From NCBI GenBank assembly GCA_019428955.1, contig JAHYJF010000010.1, forward strand, positions 1 to 28,314: 28,314 nt of DNA. The letters are read 5' to 3'. How positions within the stretch are numbered: the stretch's first letter is position 1; each line of letters begins with the position of its first letter. The stretch comes from Burkholderiaceae bacterium. Its GTDB lineage: Bacteria > Pseudomonadota > Gammaproteobacteria > Burkholderiales > Burkholderiaceae_E. A program made the translations under genes and the position numbers. Positions 25,801 through 28,314 of this stretch are shown here, piece after piece. The notes under the pieces are model-generated. The model saw nothing but the letters and a program-made list of their open reading frames with translations. It had not been told where the DNA came from and did not search any database.

Positions 25801-28314
25801 GGACTCGGCGTCGGCGGTACTGGTAGTGCCCGCCGTGACATCGAGCGAATAGGCGTTGACCTGGCCGTCGGAATGGGCATCGGTGGTTCCACCAACCGAG
25901 GCATAGCTGAGGCTTGCGCCCATGCCGACAAGACCGCCCGAATAGCCGGCTGTATTGGCTATCGCATCGTTGATGGTCTGGGCGTCGATCTCGACGGCAC
26001 CAGCCGCATTGATCGAGCCGTCAAGTTCAGTCTCGGCATCCGGCGACGAATCGGCCACCGCGATAGCGCCGGCGGCGCCAACCAGAAGGCCGCCGCCAAT
26101 CGCAAAGGCGTCGGCTTCGGCGTTGACGTCGGCATTGCTCTCGAGGCGCACGGTTCCCGCGCCAGTTGTGCGCAGATTGCCCGCCACACGCGTGTGCAGA
26201 TTCGGCGCGACACTGGAAATGGCAATCGAAGCACCAGCGCCGCCACCAAGCGAAATCGCCGCGACGTCGGAGTCGACGTCGGCGGTCGCGGTGGACGTGG
26301 CCGATACCGTGATGTTGCGCGTGGCCTTGATGTCGCTGCCCGCGCCGGTCTCGGCCTTGATCGTCGGCGCGTAGTCGACTGCGGCGACCGCCCCGGTCAG
26401 TCCGAAACCGCCGGTGAGGCTGCCCATCAGCGTGTAGGCCGTCAGGTCGGCGACCGACTCGGCCGCGATCTCGACGTCGCGCACTGCGCCCGTGCTCTGC
26501 CCCATGTCGCCATTGACCCAGGACCTGGTCTCGCCGGTGACGTTGACGACCGCCACCGAGGCGCCGGCCGCAGCCGCGGCCACCTGTATGCCGATAGCCT
26601 CGGCATCGATCGTGCGGTCGGCCTTGGCTTTGACCAGCACCGAGCCGCCGGCGCGATTGATGTCGGCGCCGCTGTCGACGTGGGCAAACTGGCTGCTGTT
26701 GTCGTTGATGACCACGACTTGCGCGCCGAGCCCGACGCCGCCGGTCTGACCACCCCAGGCCTGGCCCGTGATGTCGGTGACGAAATCGGCCCGCACCGTG
26801 ACTGTATCGTCGGTTTGAGCGCCCGCCGTAACCGTGGCGTCGCCGATGAACGCTTCGACCTTGCTGCCGATATTGACAATGGCAATCCCGGCTCCTGCCG
26901 CGGCCGAGCCGCCAGAGAAAGAGCCGCCGAAGAGCGTGAATTCCAGCCGCTCCTTGGCGCGCACGCCAACGTCGTCGCCGGCGCTCACCACGGCGCCGGT
27001 CTGGATCGAAGCCACGGTGCCCGATTTGGCCGCCTCGCCAGAGGCGCTGAACGCCGATGCCGACGTTCCTGCCGGATTGTTCGAGTTGATGCCGCCAATG
27101 GCAAGCTGCGCCACTCGTTCCTGCTCGTAGGCGCTGCGATCGGTTTTCGACGTCGGCGGAGTGCTGCTCGAACTCCCGTCGTCGAACTCGTTGAGGGCGC
27201 TGCCGAACTGCGCGCTCGAGCTCTCTGCCTGGGCGCTCGCCGAGGTCAGGTCGCTGCTCTTGTAGGCCGACGATGTTTTTGCTGTCGTGGGGTTGCCACT
27301 GTCGTCGCGCTGCTCGACCGCGTAGCCCGAATTGACGGAGTCGCCCAGGCTCCACACGGCCACCGAACCAGCCAGACCAACCGCTCCACCAGCGGCGGCA
27401 ATCGCCACCGCCTCGAGATCGCGATTTGCCAGGGCGTTGACGTCGACGTTCTTGGCCGCCGTCACTGCGGCATACTCGCCGATCGTCGCCGCCGTGTCGT
27501 TGCGCACAATTCCGACGTTGACCGCGCCACCAGCGCCAACGGCACCTCCAGCGAAGCCGCCAGTGAATATGAACGACTCGGTGTCGTTGAGTGCCGAAAC
27601 AGTTACCGACTGAGCTGCGTTAGCACCTGCGTTGCCGCCGGTCTGGTTGATCTTGGCGTGGCCGCCGATCGCGGCAGTAGTATCGGAGTCGAAGGACTGG
27701 ACCGTAACCGCGGCCGATACGCCGACGGCACCTGCACCTGCCGATGCCCCGATAACAAAGACGTCCTCGCGCGACTCGGCCTGCACGATCACGCCGTTGC
27801 GGGTCTCGCGCCCGAAGGCGCCGGTCGAATCGTCGAGCGTTCCATCTGATACGCCGGCGAATCCGGCCCCCGCGCCCTTGGCATCCACAGTAGCGTAGTT
27901 GCCGATCGAGGCGTTGGTGTCCTTGTTCAAGGACAGCACCGTTACCGAACCTGTGACACCCACCGCGCCGCCAGCGATACCGCCGACGATGGTGAAGGCA
28001 TCCGTTTCGGAGTTCGCTGACACCAGCACGCTGCCCCCGGCGTCGACCACGGCGCCAGTCGCATAGGAGGCGGCGTCGTCGCCGATATACGCCTCGGTGG
28101 TGCTGTTGAGCACCATCACGTCCACCGGCAAGCCAGCCCCGACGAAACCGCCGGCGACCGCGAAATTGAACTCCAGCGCATTGGCCACCGCGTCGGCACG
28201 CACCTCGACATCGCCCTTGGCCTCGACATGGGCGCCGTCATCGATGAACGCATAGGTGTCACGATTTGCCACGGTGACGCCGGCACTAACAGCCGCGCCG
28301 ACGTAGCCGCCTGC
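10846..28314 (-). CDS. Giant RTX/filamentous adhesin-like surface protein with C-terminal metzincin, 5' end outside window
   Basis: The open frame runs without a stop from the window edge (28314) to TGA 10848-10846, giving 5,822 residues with no start visible. The GTG at 28272 is internal to a repeat whose preceding codons (GGYVGAAVSAGVTV) continue the pattern. Order from the visible N-terminal side: 15 or more glycine-rich beta repeats like leukotoxin LktA (28314-24330), a mixed region with Tyr/Trp modules (24330-21720), haemagglutinin-like beta-helix repeats (21720-18650), degenerate calcium-type repeats (18650-17430), three Calx-beta-like modules (17410-16340), RTX repeats (15785-12985), two laminin-G-like modules (12705-11610), a metzincin domain (about 11580-11100) and a short tail. 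I found no cysteine. It is probably a calcium-stiffened extracellular or cell-surface protein above 600 kDa, likely an adhesin or matrix protein. It is first in the visible operon and the presumed substrate of the genes downstream. An N-terminal sorting motif cannot be assessed. Confidence 0.93.
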   Translation of the reverse strand, partial: AGGYVGAAVSAGVTVANRDTYAFIDDGAHVEAKGDVEVRADAVANALEFNFAVAGGFVGAGLPVDVMVLNSTTEAYIGDDAASYATGAVVDAGGSVLVSANSETDAFTIVGGIAGGAVGVTGSVTVLSLNKDTNASIGNYATVDAKGAGAGFAGVSDGTLDDSTGAFGRETRNGVIVQAESREDVFVIGASAGAGAVGVSAAVTVQSFDSDTTAAIGGHAKINQTGGNAGANAAQSVTVSALNDTESFIFTGGFAGGAVGAGGAVNVGIVRNDTAATIGEYAAVTAAKNVDVNALANRDLEAVAIAAAGGAVGLAGSVAVWSLGDSVNSGYAVEQRDDSGNPTTAKTSSAYKSSDLTSASAQAESSSAQFGSALNEFDDGSSSSTPPTSKTDRSAYEQERVAQLAIGGINSNNPAGTSASAFSASGEAAKSGTVASIQTGAVVSAGDDVGVRAKERLEFTLFGGSFSGGSAAAGAGIAIVNIGSKVEAFIGDATVTAGAQTDDTVTVRADFVTDITGQAWGGQTGGVGLGAQVVVINDNSSQFAHVDSGADINRAGGSVLVKAKADRTIDAEAIGIQVAAAAAGASVAVVNVTGETRSWVNGDMGQSTGAVRDVEIAAESVADLTAYTLMGSLTGGFGLTGAVAAVDYAPTIKAETGAGSDIKATRNITVSATSTATADVDSDVAAISLGGGAGASIAISSVAPNLHTRVAGNLRTTGAGTVRLESNADVNAEADAFAIGGGLLVGAAGAIAVADSSPDAETELDGSINAAGAVEIDAQTINDAIANTAGYSGGLVGMGASLSYASVGGTTDAHSDGQVNAYSLDVTAGTTSTADAESYALAGGLFAGGFNTAQADVQAVAKARLTGASRTAVEEDVDVRAQSDNAAYAQGHGVTIGALAVGAMYVDASMGSTGVDEVYAGLENGARINDARFVTVSALGDNEVYAQGEAAGGGLITITGTLATTDTDQSTKVDVGGNSYISATSANLVSSNVLRQDTRSDSLSIGLAAGGGALADNTATGDARINIGAGAEITATNIVVSAKNVFDKEHFSTNLESATAAVAGLTALLSSTEVGTDSDAFEAKVSIGNGALLHSVGNNADPGLLRVEAFTDVAAVDKVEVEAYGIIGLTVGKSAVEIDSKATVDIDGGTVYANAGKVDLTARSNAYARTDTNTTIAVALTGAGGSYTETDIDARNNVRLNNATVKGRDVYLFAGRDSLGQVNIIDGYANSDLQTYSLLPTLNDPGARVVINERNDIDVLGTSKITSLENVTLRSIEGIGGDERGHETGGALSLSLVPYGINVDDNASTHSYNTVDIAATARVEAGVNNQTLVYIEPLKMNGTDYLAPKAPLTASQRTALEGGNSALMTDAQKTALGLDPDIAYEYAPLDLDAIPFSISTGTVVQVVAGANSGGIVGDYYQWKPISDSSVEITLEAENFANTSRWIHLSVDGSGNPIAQAYDDETHTYHDIDDPANVTVYQSNATSVIRNGLLNKFYVIKPVELDAPSIIYQNLGNVLLEQREKVLSWIANHSSDAEAVARYQVQLELIEDALEELGLTETVSGQTLVKRELDILFVKMPDMYAAPGSVFIEADSVPPTMVYSGTTANVLARAGAKIEVVNNTPFTMTVNDAVIRDTKVVTMLNGQYTVLNPGNVYFNNVALTGTGANLSAKEIKINQDKLNGTYDLGSLPPSTIDQDLYLVGDVINETGLVQVKNQEGSITVSGEIRGNPVEIYAAKDFTLNSDDWFHTGKDPRQMLDYDALRALVYSEAGTYAEQSWTSSSSVPGLDAAIAAPGASILAQGTIAITARYLNINGLIQSGAQNVELHVDSSFVPNSTGELLDTNGNPVTGVNFGSEKIPVKAYFDISQQAIVVDDIVPEGGRVILAGQILSTGGGQVVAAYGYASVDITNASNYKLIVNRIDTTKDRVGKITIIDTARIGTGAADAKTEYLMSAGGVTRTTYSGALATEVSGDDSFARINYTLTDTATGLSGTITYAPRAGLHYVWTEGQELTQTIITKYEQKKFNLVGGNTSFEDWVSKDNNYKWRKYEFTDPRPLLESEALTLETGTGGTDTPSFADGDAYGISYVRKSDTWVDLESGITTVYRNADGGTGGTVGNIYRYAGTTGEGYLPGEDYGDTGRWTDLGAGSPAGATYESSFENSTYTAREWTTGGGWLRNKTYHTEITETRGMKDYYTNVLKADYSIAIGFLGSGSSTINVSSKQDLLIQGNVTVANGGTVTLNSTNRSVLGGEGVAVFNDAPDVTAGKDVRLLVEGGVGVLNITAGGDIHVVGIADTNTSDLKLGQVVSTGGDTTLIARDGLEASNPATSLVKGNRVELSATGAGADIGGAGTLRIDSNILGAGGFAALAGGDIDVKEIAGDLKLIRALDFTTNASVEGGGSVTLRTQSGAILDATYELQQLINNNALTPQQLKMIDQLNGLVAIGTDSYGNPVFDTDPSNNISADSFKYPVSPGLYSYLYPHAEFLGMTPVQTAPEIMNVKGVSVLLIAEDGLGSIGRSEAAQVVNMTGGFAALTNDQKKLLATANASDVYGRQYGTYRYIGSDYVADGADLEHQNFGDSSKWQKISYIATGASKAAEINQSVAHDGYVLVEFNNGDYGLYQYLGSTGTLNLAGENYSDTNRWSKVEPSRSTDDTSPAALAANQLVLNKFELERVALQLQDDVDVDVSGNFEAYADGDLSVQTPGSLKIDNVRAGGDVLIVAGGNITDAYTDGFAAIGAFGDLTLISNGVIRGDGTHAGDPLRIALSDTSQLFVDAAGDVDLKQMSGDLTINGSTKAISDLYVARVTTPAHADIEVSLGDMIVERIDAGLGGRLVAQGSIIDANDDAAGPIVNVDTGDLYLKAGQNIGSAGNFFDVFVAGDLSGLLGNDAFINSPTTLNITTFESTNGDVTLTVDGATNIGLIKARQGTVDIVSQDSIVDRNDDASANIEAVSVDLESVAGAIGTTVNPFDIDTSYGGVLGTVNALALSTAYLIETSGNMRVDKVRSKTTNVWLKTLNGSILDANGALENNVTGVTINLEANHGDIGEVANALEIDSSNPEQGKLNAWAYNSSIYVTETAGAMYVGTVYAATGDVVLSVRDSAATGEDLIMDSAASISAPATSGGGDVLLQAGDNVHLQAGSTITSGRHLKVHSGYGDTGNVDATGTTLLVEGTLASNEIELAGERQADTITLRPDSLLGHVRVLGDTDGLAGGDDIIIVDHLPTMTALRDRLDDGSVTSVRDTVDLDGRGGTDTYTVLTHGSLSEGTHDYIVNVLDSGAKDDGLDTLNIDGSEDADVFLLRRVTALTEGFSVPVPGNTPAFVALMHGSVDDVRNQVRDDVERINYDENINSRLIVRSFGGDDFFAVDDNAALTTLDAGAGDDEVQIGQMYGAPRISVPADDDSATVAAGDDFATVETTVGYLSRGASFALTAYGGTGNDQFTVYSNKAETRLEGNDGNDVFVIRAFALADDSGFSTEAVTQAVGGGGNDTVMYNINAPVDLDGGAGFDKVVVIGTEKDDNFVITDEAVYGAGLNVRYLNMEALDVDGLEGDDHFFIRSTAVGVVTTIIGGKGSDTFDVAGDVTEDIVSLDLEGRSGVINHSMASADSAYGNLLVPGIGLNVASATGGPSGQIVVEQTDGSTVVNEQGETIDHYTIKLAGTPGQPVYINVSAARTTQEEEDGSPAGDSVLISLDKVTWSRYLTLTATDTSAQTIYVKAVDDGLSEGERIYAISHSAQSADTTFNHVPIKNVRVTVKDNDRPEVIVTGTGYRDLVLEGDATTQVTDTYTVQLGKPVASGTVVVTVTPDSQVTVSSTDTRYDSASHTITFDSTNWADPVTMTVTAVDDSKVENTLLASIQHTATGGYDGTNFKVKVVDNDRAGILIDQSDGNTIVVADDPATGADESVPDSYTVRLTKAPTDDVTVTMLPDNLTTTVPTTLTFTTTDWWIPQTVTVNAAKPQPPLPAQPLKTFPIEAHVVNSIAGPLYIEGYIDPTADRALKTAIMLPDEFDEPLPTIPDSGIDEDTLIDTLNIHNDSSGSDDVGVMDAGTWHSGNSIDGEFIASTNISGLDLSGDLSFGEEAFPGGKIFAAGITYRNIEVAEVLLGQGDDTFTINDTLSTVADHGGITIVHGGGNTSTSKGDTITITGSSSPLVVYGDTSQDGARYNGQSGVPSELGIVFDYAGNDTIDARASSQSVTIYGGAGDDTIWGSQAGDHLFGGSGDDEIHAQGGADHVYGDSGINVDVNTRVITVVQVNTSTLDDHDGLVAGSDTIYGDGGNDIVFGDHGQIDQAAGTLRILTTGAVTRIATVEPDNGAADTIYGGTGDDQILGGDEGDTISDEAGHNIVFGDHGVIDYVIVDGDLTDIDLIESLSTTQYGGADTITTLGGDDIVIGGRYGDTINAGDGSNLVIGDSGRITAANADTPHQLGNLPITLGVVETIEYDDGGNDTIVTGAGVDLVLGGYAADDIRLGANNDIAHGDNALLSYVKDGDAATLDLVQTLAYAIGGSDTIRGEAGEDVLIGGAYGDRLDGGSERDLIFGDNVDLDRTVGDGFANARYRTLSPESGGQIYATGLGEASGSVLVTADSQLIPGGAPVWEDFDILIRDHDTFNEGSSGNTRFGNDYIAGGAGNDQIFGQLGDDVIQGDGSIDLAVGAARLSDGTLLVQASVENLATDGDDYIEGNGGNDVIFGNLGQDDIIGGNSSLFSLDSPDRRSDASGEDMLFGGAGTDIARLNAGDETASGHANDSDMILGDNGNIYRLVSVGADGGTTFKQFNYDLASDRGDVRIVVRAADLLDYTQGGPDFDSAASADIGAGDEIHGESGDDFIYGMKGDDVIFGEGQDDDIVGGYGNDWISGGNGQDGVIGDDGRIFTSRNGTAEVLNGVIVASKQSSISTPGKIQQADLDVTGQLKKTVDLTPFSQDELWSGSADEFSGESKHTSDDIIYGGLGSDWLHGASGDDAISGAEALPGFYSNPVNPGNVLRYDPITTEFAEYDEYAPLARLENFLLNFDATEGVEQTSQTWGTVFSDGDDKIFGDNGNDWLVGGTGRDNIYGGWGNDLLNADDDQSTNDGANDAPDTHPSYEDRAYGGAGRDVLIANTGGDRLIDWVGEFNSFIVPFAPYGMGTVSRTLQPQLGEFLYALSASDGADFTRADDAGGDPLRNGEPEGELGMVRQQDPAWQDQTGAPRDIQAGNIPGGKRDVLRSATFNDPTQPLSGFAVDSGLWDVTKGALSVSARSPSGDAAAVLQIGDALPSYFEMKAAVKVIKPTAQWKANSYLIFDYIDKSDFKFAGIDASTNKLVIGHRDHTGWVVDVQTPFMAKPNQVYNLMLSINGLNATIIVDGKLSLTQTYSARIIDDWAFGLNWGLVGVGSDNARGTFDNIVVQMLAPEATTVKTDNFDDGPGESFTGQPSTGAWTAAGGRFAGTPATGEDSAVHLATLGAPSIQALSILGFDATLSTTGQGGFIFDRYDAENYKFVVIDAPADSIIIGHSSSKAGVVIDASVSRNIVAGRDYELSVMLKGTTVSVTLDGQAAVAFTYNAVAVDGRFGLISRGGTTSFDSVTLKTNDEAVANLANTIFAETTPSTVYTGDALVSSDLGPLVDEAIRRWSVANGESFAQSIGSAEIEIVDLPGLELGSYVDGRVLIDIDAAGYGWFIDPTPGDDSEFILSGDVLAAQGDSATGRIDLLSVLQHELGHVAGLGHVDDGLMATTLSAGVRTSLAPEDVSANDKPSHDRSIDPLVAPSFPTVPSIDWSKFYDSPAAGVVLPKALKAPAWQTDFVNNLARKGEPSNPNSILRIQIDAAPKVNSELSRLHSPIHQ
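11100..11580 (-). other. Metzincin (matrixin-like) protease domain at the C-terminus of the giant protein
   Basis: The full zinc signature HELGHVAGLGH (HExxHxxGxxH) is encoded at 11232-11200. The following DGLMATTL supplies a Met-turn methionine at 11184-11182. Upstream are an AIRRW helix and GYGWFIDPTPGDDSEF. All three histidines and the catalytic glutamate are present, so activity is plausible. Matrixins and serralysins share this signature. Here the domain lies after, not before, the RTX array, unlike serralysins. It could cut the giant protein itself or host polymers; this is inferred. Confidence 0.8.
11610..12705 (-). repeat. Two laminin-G/jelly-roll-like modules
   Basis: Module 1 (about 12705-12145) and module 2 (12135-11610) share a layout: a DF/TF opening, a GFIFDRYDAENYKFVVIDA or YLIFDYIDKSDFKFAGID strand pair, an IIGHSS or VIGHRD turn, VYNLMLSINGLNATIIVDGK or YELSVMLKGTTVSVTLDGQ, and a closing FDNIVV or FDSVTL strand. 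The fold is typical of concanavalin-like sugar- or protein-binding domains. Divergence between the copies shows the duplication is old. Confidence 0.65.
12985..15785 (-). repeat. RTX calcium-binding nonapeptide array
   Basis: At least fifteen clusters of GGxGxDxUx nonapeptides (for example YGGAGDDTIWG, FGGSGDDEIHA, GESGDDFIYGMKGDDVIFG, FGDNGNDWLVGGTGRDNIYG). These form calcium-filled parallel beta-rolls that fold outside the cell. Between 15505 and 14690 the clusters are organised in a longer period of about 60-68 residues, with a GDHGxI-type turn followed by a 25-30 residue loop. Confidence 0.92.
16340..17410 (-). repeat. Three Calx-beta-like modules
   Basis: Modules at about 17405-17030, 17020-16660 and 16660-16340. 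The first two end with a VKDND or VVDND calcium-site strand that starts the next module. All carry the pattern of a tryptophan strand followed by TVxVxAxDD (TFDSTNWADPVTMTVTAVDD; TFTTTDWWIPQTVTVNA). Calx-beta and related folds are common calcium-binding spacers in bacterial adhesins. The third lacks the acidic loop and passes into a proline-rich stretch (KPQPPLPAQPL). Confidence 0.7.
17430..18460 (-). repeat. Degenerate calcium-type (RTX-like) repeats
   Basis: Loose GGxGxD-type turns separated by longer strands: SFGGDDFFAVDD, DAGAGDDEVQIG, YGGTGNDQFTVYS, EGNDGNDVFVIR, GGGGNDTVMYN, DGLEGDDHFFIRS and GGKGSDTFDVAG. They are spaced about 35-60 residues apart rather than nine, unlike the compact RTX array downstream. 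They are likely to be calcium-binding turns at the junction of the stalk and the Calx-beta-like modules. Confidence 0.6.
18650..21720 (-). repeat. Haemagglutinin-like beta-helix region of the giant protein
   Basis: Strand-turn repeats with GGDVxLxAxGxI-type patterns (for example AGGDVLIVAGGNITDAYTDG and SGDLTINGSTKAISDLYVAR), as in filamentous haemagglutinin-type beta-helices. Within it, 19825-19030 holds three longer copies of about 90 residues. Each opens with a GSIIDAND-like motif (GSIIDANDD, DSIVDRNDD, GSILDANG) and then has a G-x-IG motif (QNIGSAGN, GAIGTTVNP, GDIGEVAN). Confidence 0.65.
20365..24090 (-). repeat. Four scattered Tyr/Trp modules (YxY...E-N-Y/F-x-D/N-T-x-R-W)
   Basis: Copies lie at about 24090-23955 (YYQWKPIS then LEAENFANTSRW), 21985-21860 (IYRYAGTT then LPGEDYGDTGRW), 20670-20545 (TYRYIGSD then LEHQNFGDSSKW) and 20500-20365 (LYQYLGST then LAGENYSDTNRW). 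Each is about 30 residues: an aromatic Y-x-Y/W strand, a short loop, then an acidic and aromatic strand ending in tryptophan. I do not recognise a named domain. Aromatic content would suit carbohydrate binding, but this is inference. Confidence 0.7.
23635..23780 (-). other. Predicted alpha-helical hairpin inside the giant beta protein
   Basis: The translated segment beginning NLGNVLLEQREKVLSWIANH and continuing through ARYQVQLELIEDALEELGL has heptad-like leucine and charge spacing and almost no glycine, unlike everything around it. It reads as two helices joined by a short HSSDAEAV loop. It could be an inserted binding or oligomerisation element. Confidence 0.55.
24330..28314 (-). repeat. LktA-like glycine-rich beta-strand protein repeats
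   Basis: About 15-17 degenerate units of roughly 50-75 residues, each with a pattern like GGAVGVxxxVxVxxxNxDTxAxIG followed by a VxVxA strand; for example AGGAVGVTGSVTVLSLNKDT and AGAVGVSAAVTVQSFDSDT. Such repeats build long beta-helical or beta-solenoid stalks in filamentous adhesins of the Fusobacterium leukotoxin type. The DNA copies have diverged, so there is no long perfect nucleotide repeat. The array begins before the window edge. Confidence 0.8.
27010..27345 (-). other. Ser/Thr/Ala-rich insert in the N-terminal repeats of the giant protein
   Basis: About 110 residues interrupt the regular glycine-rich repeats, with runs such as SSAYKSSDLTSASAQAESSS and DDGSSSSTPPTSKTDRSAYE and no visible strand pattern. 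It is probably a flexible linker or exposed loop. No known domain was recognised. Confidence 0.6.

Noticed and set aside
28270..28272. GTG as the start codon of the giant gene
   Set aside because: The frame stays open to the window edge and the preceding codons continue the glycine-rich repeat, so the true start is outside the window.
10846..28314. Ordinary type I secretion RTX toxin operon
   Set aside because: No ABC transporter, no TolC and no acyltransferase in the window; the motor gene present is SecA-like instead.

Overview
The window is a GC-rich stretch, probably from a high-GC proteobacterium (gamma or beta). This is inferred from base composition, protein families and tight gene packing; no rRNA or tRNA is present to settle it. 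Every credible gene lies on the minus strand, so transcription runs from the right end of the window to the left.

Layout in order of transcription: (1) 28314-10846, a giant surface or secreted protein that enters from outside the window. 5,822 residues are visible with no cysteine. It carries LktA/filamentous-haemagglutinin-like beta repeats, Calx-beta-like modules, RTX repeats, two laminin-G-like modules and a C-terminal metzincin zinc site. (2) 10830-9928, a SapC-family protein. (3) 9872-8016, a GAF-GAF-TM-HlyD fusion. (4) 7996-5840, a PqqD-like/M50 intramembrane protease/HlyD-like fusion. (5) 5847-3835, a shortened SecA-like ATPase. (6) 3838-2975, an exported HlyD/RND-type adaptor. (7) 2978-2055, a SAM methyltransferase. 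(8) 2058-610, an arginase-fold UPF0489 domain fused to a TPR-like region. Genes 4 to 8 overlap end to start by 4 or 8 bases and the others are 15-55 bases apart, so this looks like one operon. After a 143-base gap comes a DoxX gene whose N-terminus is frameshifted by a perfect 20-bp tandem duplication. It ends in a 15-bp tandem repeat at the window edge.

Interpretation: the operon looks like a dedicated export and maturation system for the giant protein. It has an energy source (SecA-like), three lipoyl/HlyD-type adaptors, a leader-recognition plus intramembrane protease module (PqqD-M50), and two possible modifying enzymes. No ABC transporter and no TolC-like protein is in the window, so it is not an ordinary type I secretion operon. 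The N-terminal sorting region of the giant protein, which would be most informative, lies beyond base 28314. I recall similar giant proteins carrying an N-terminal LEPR-XLL motif, but that cannot be seen here.
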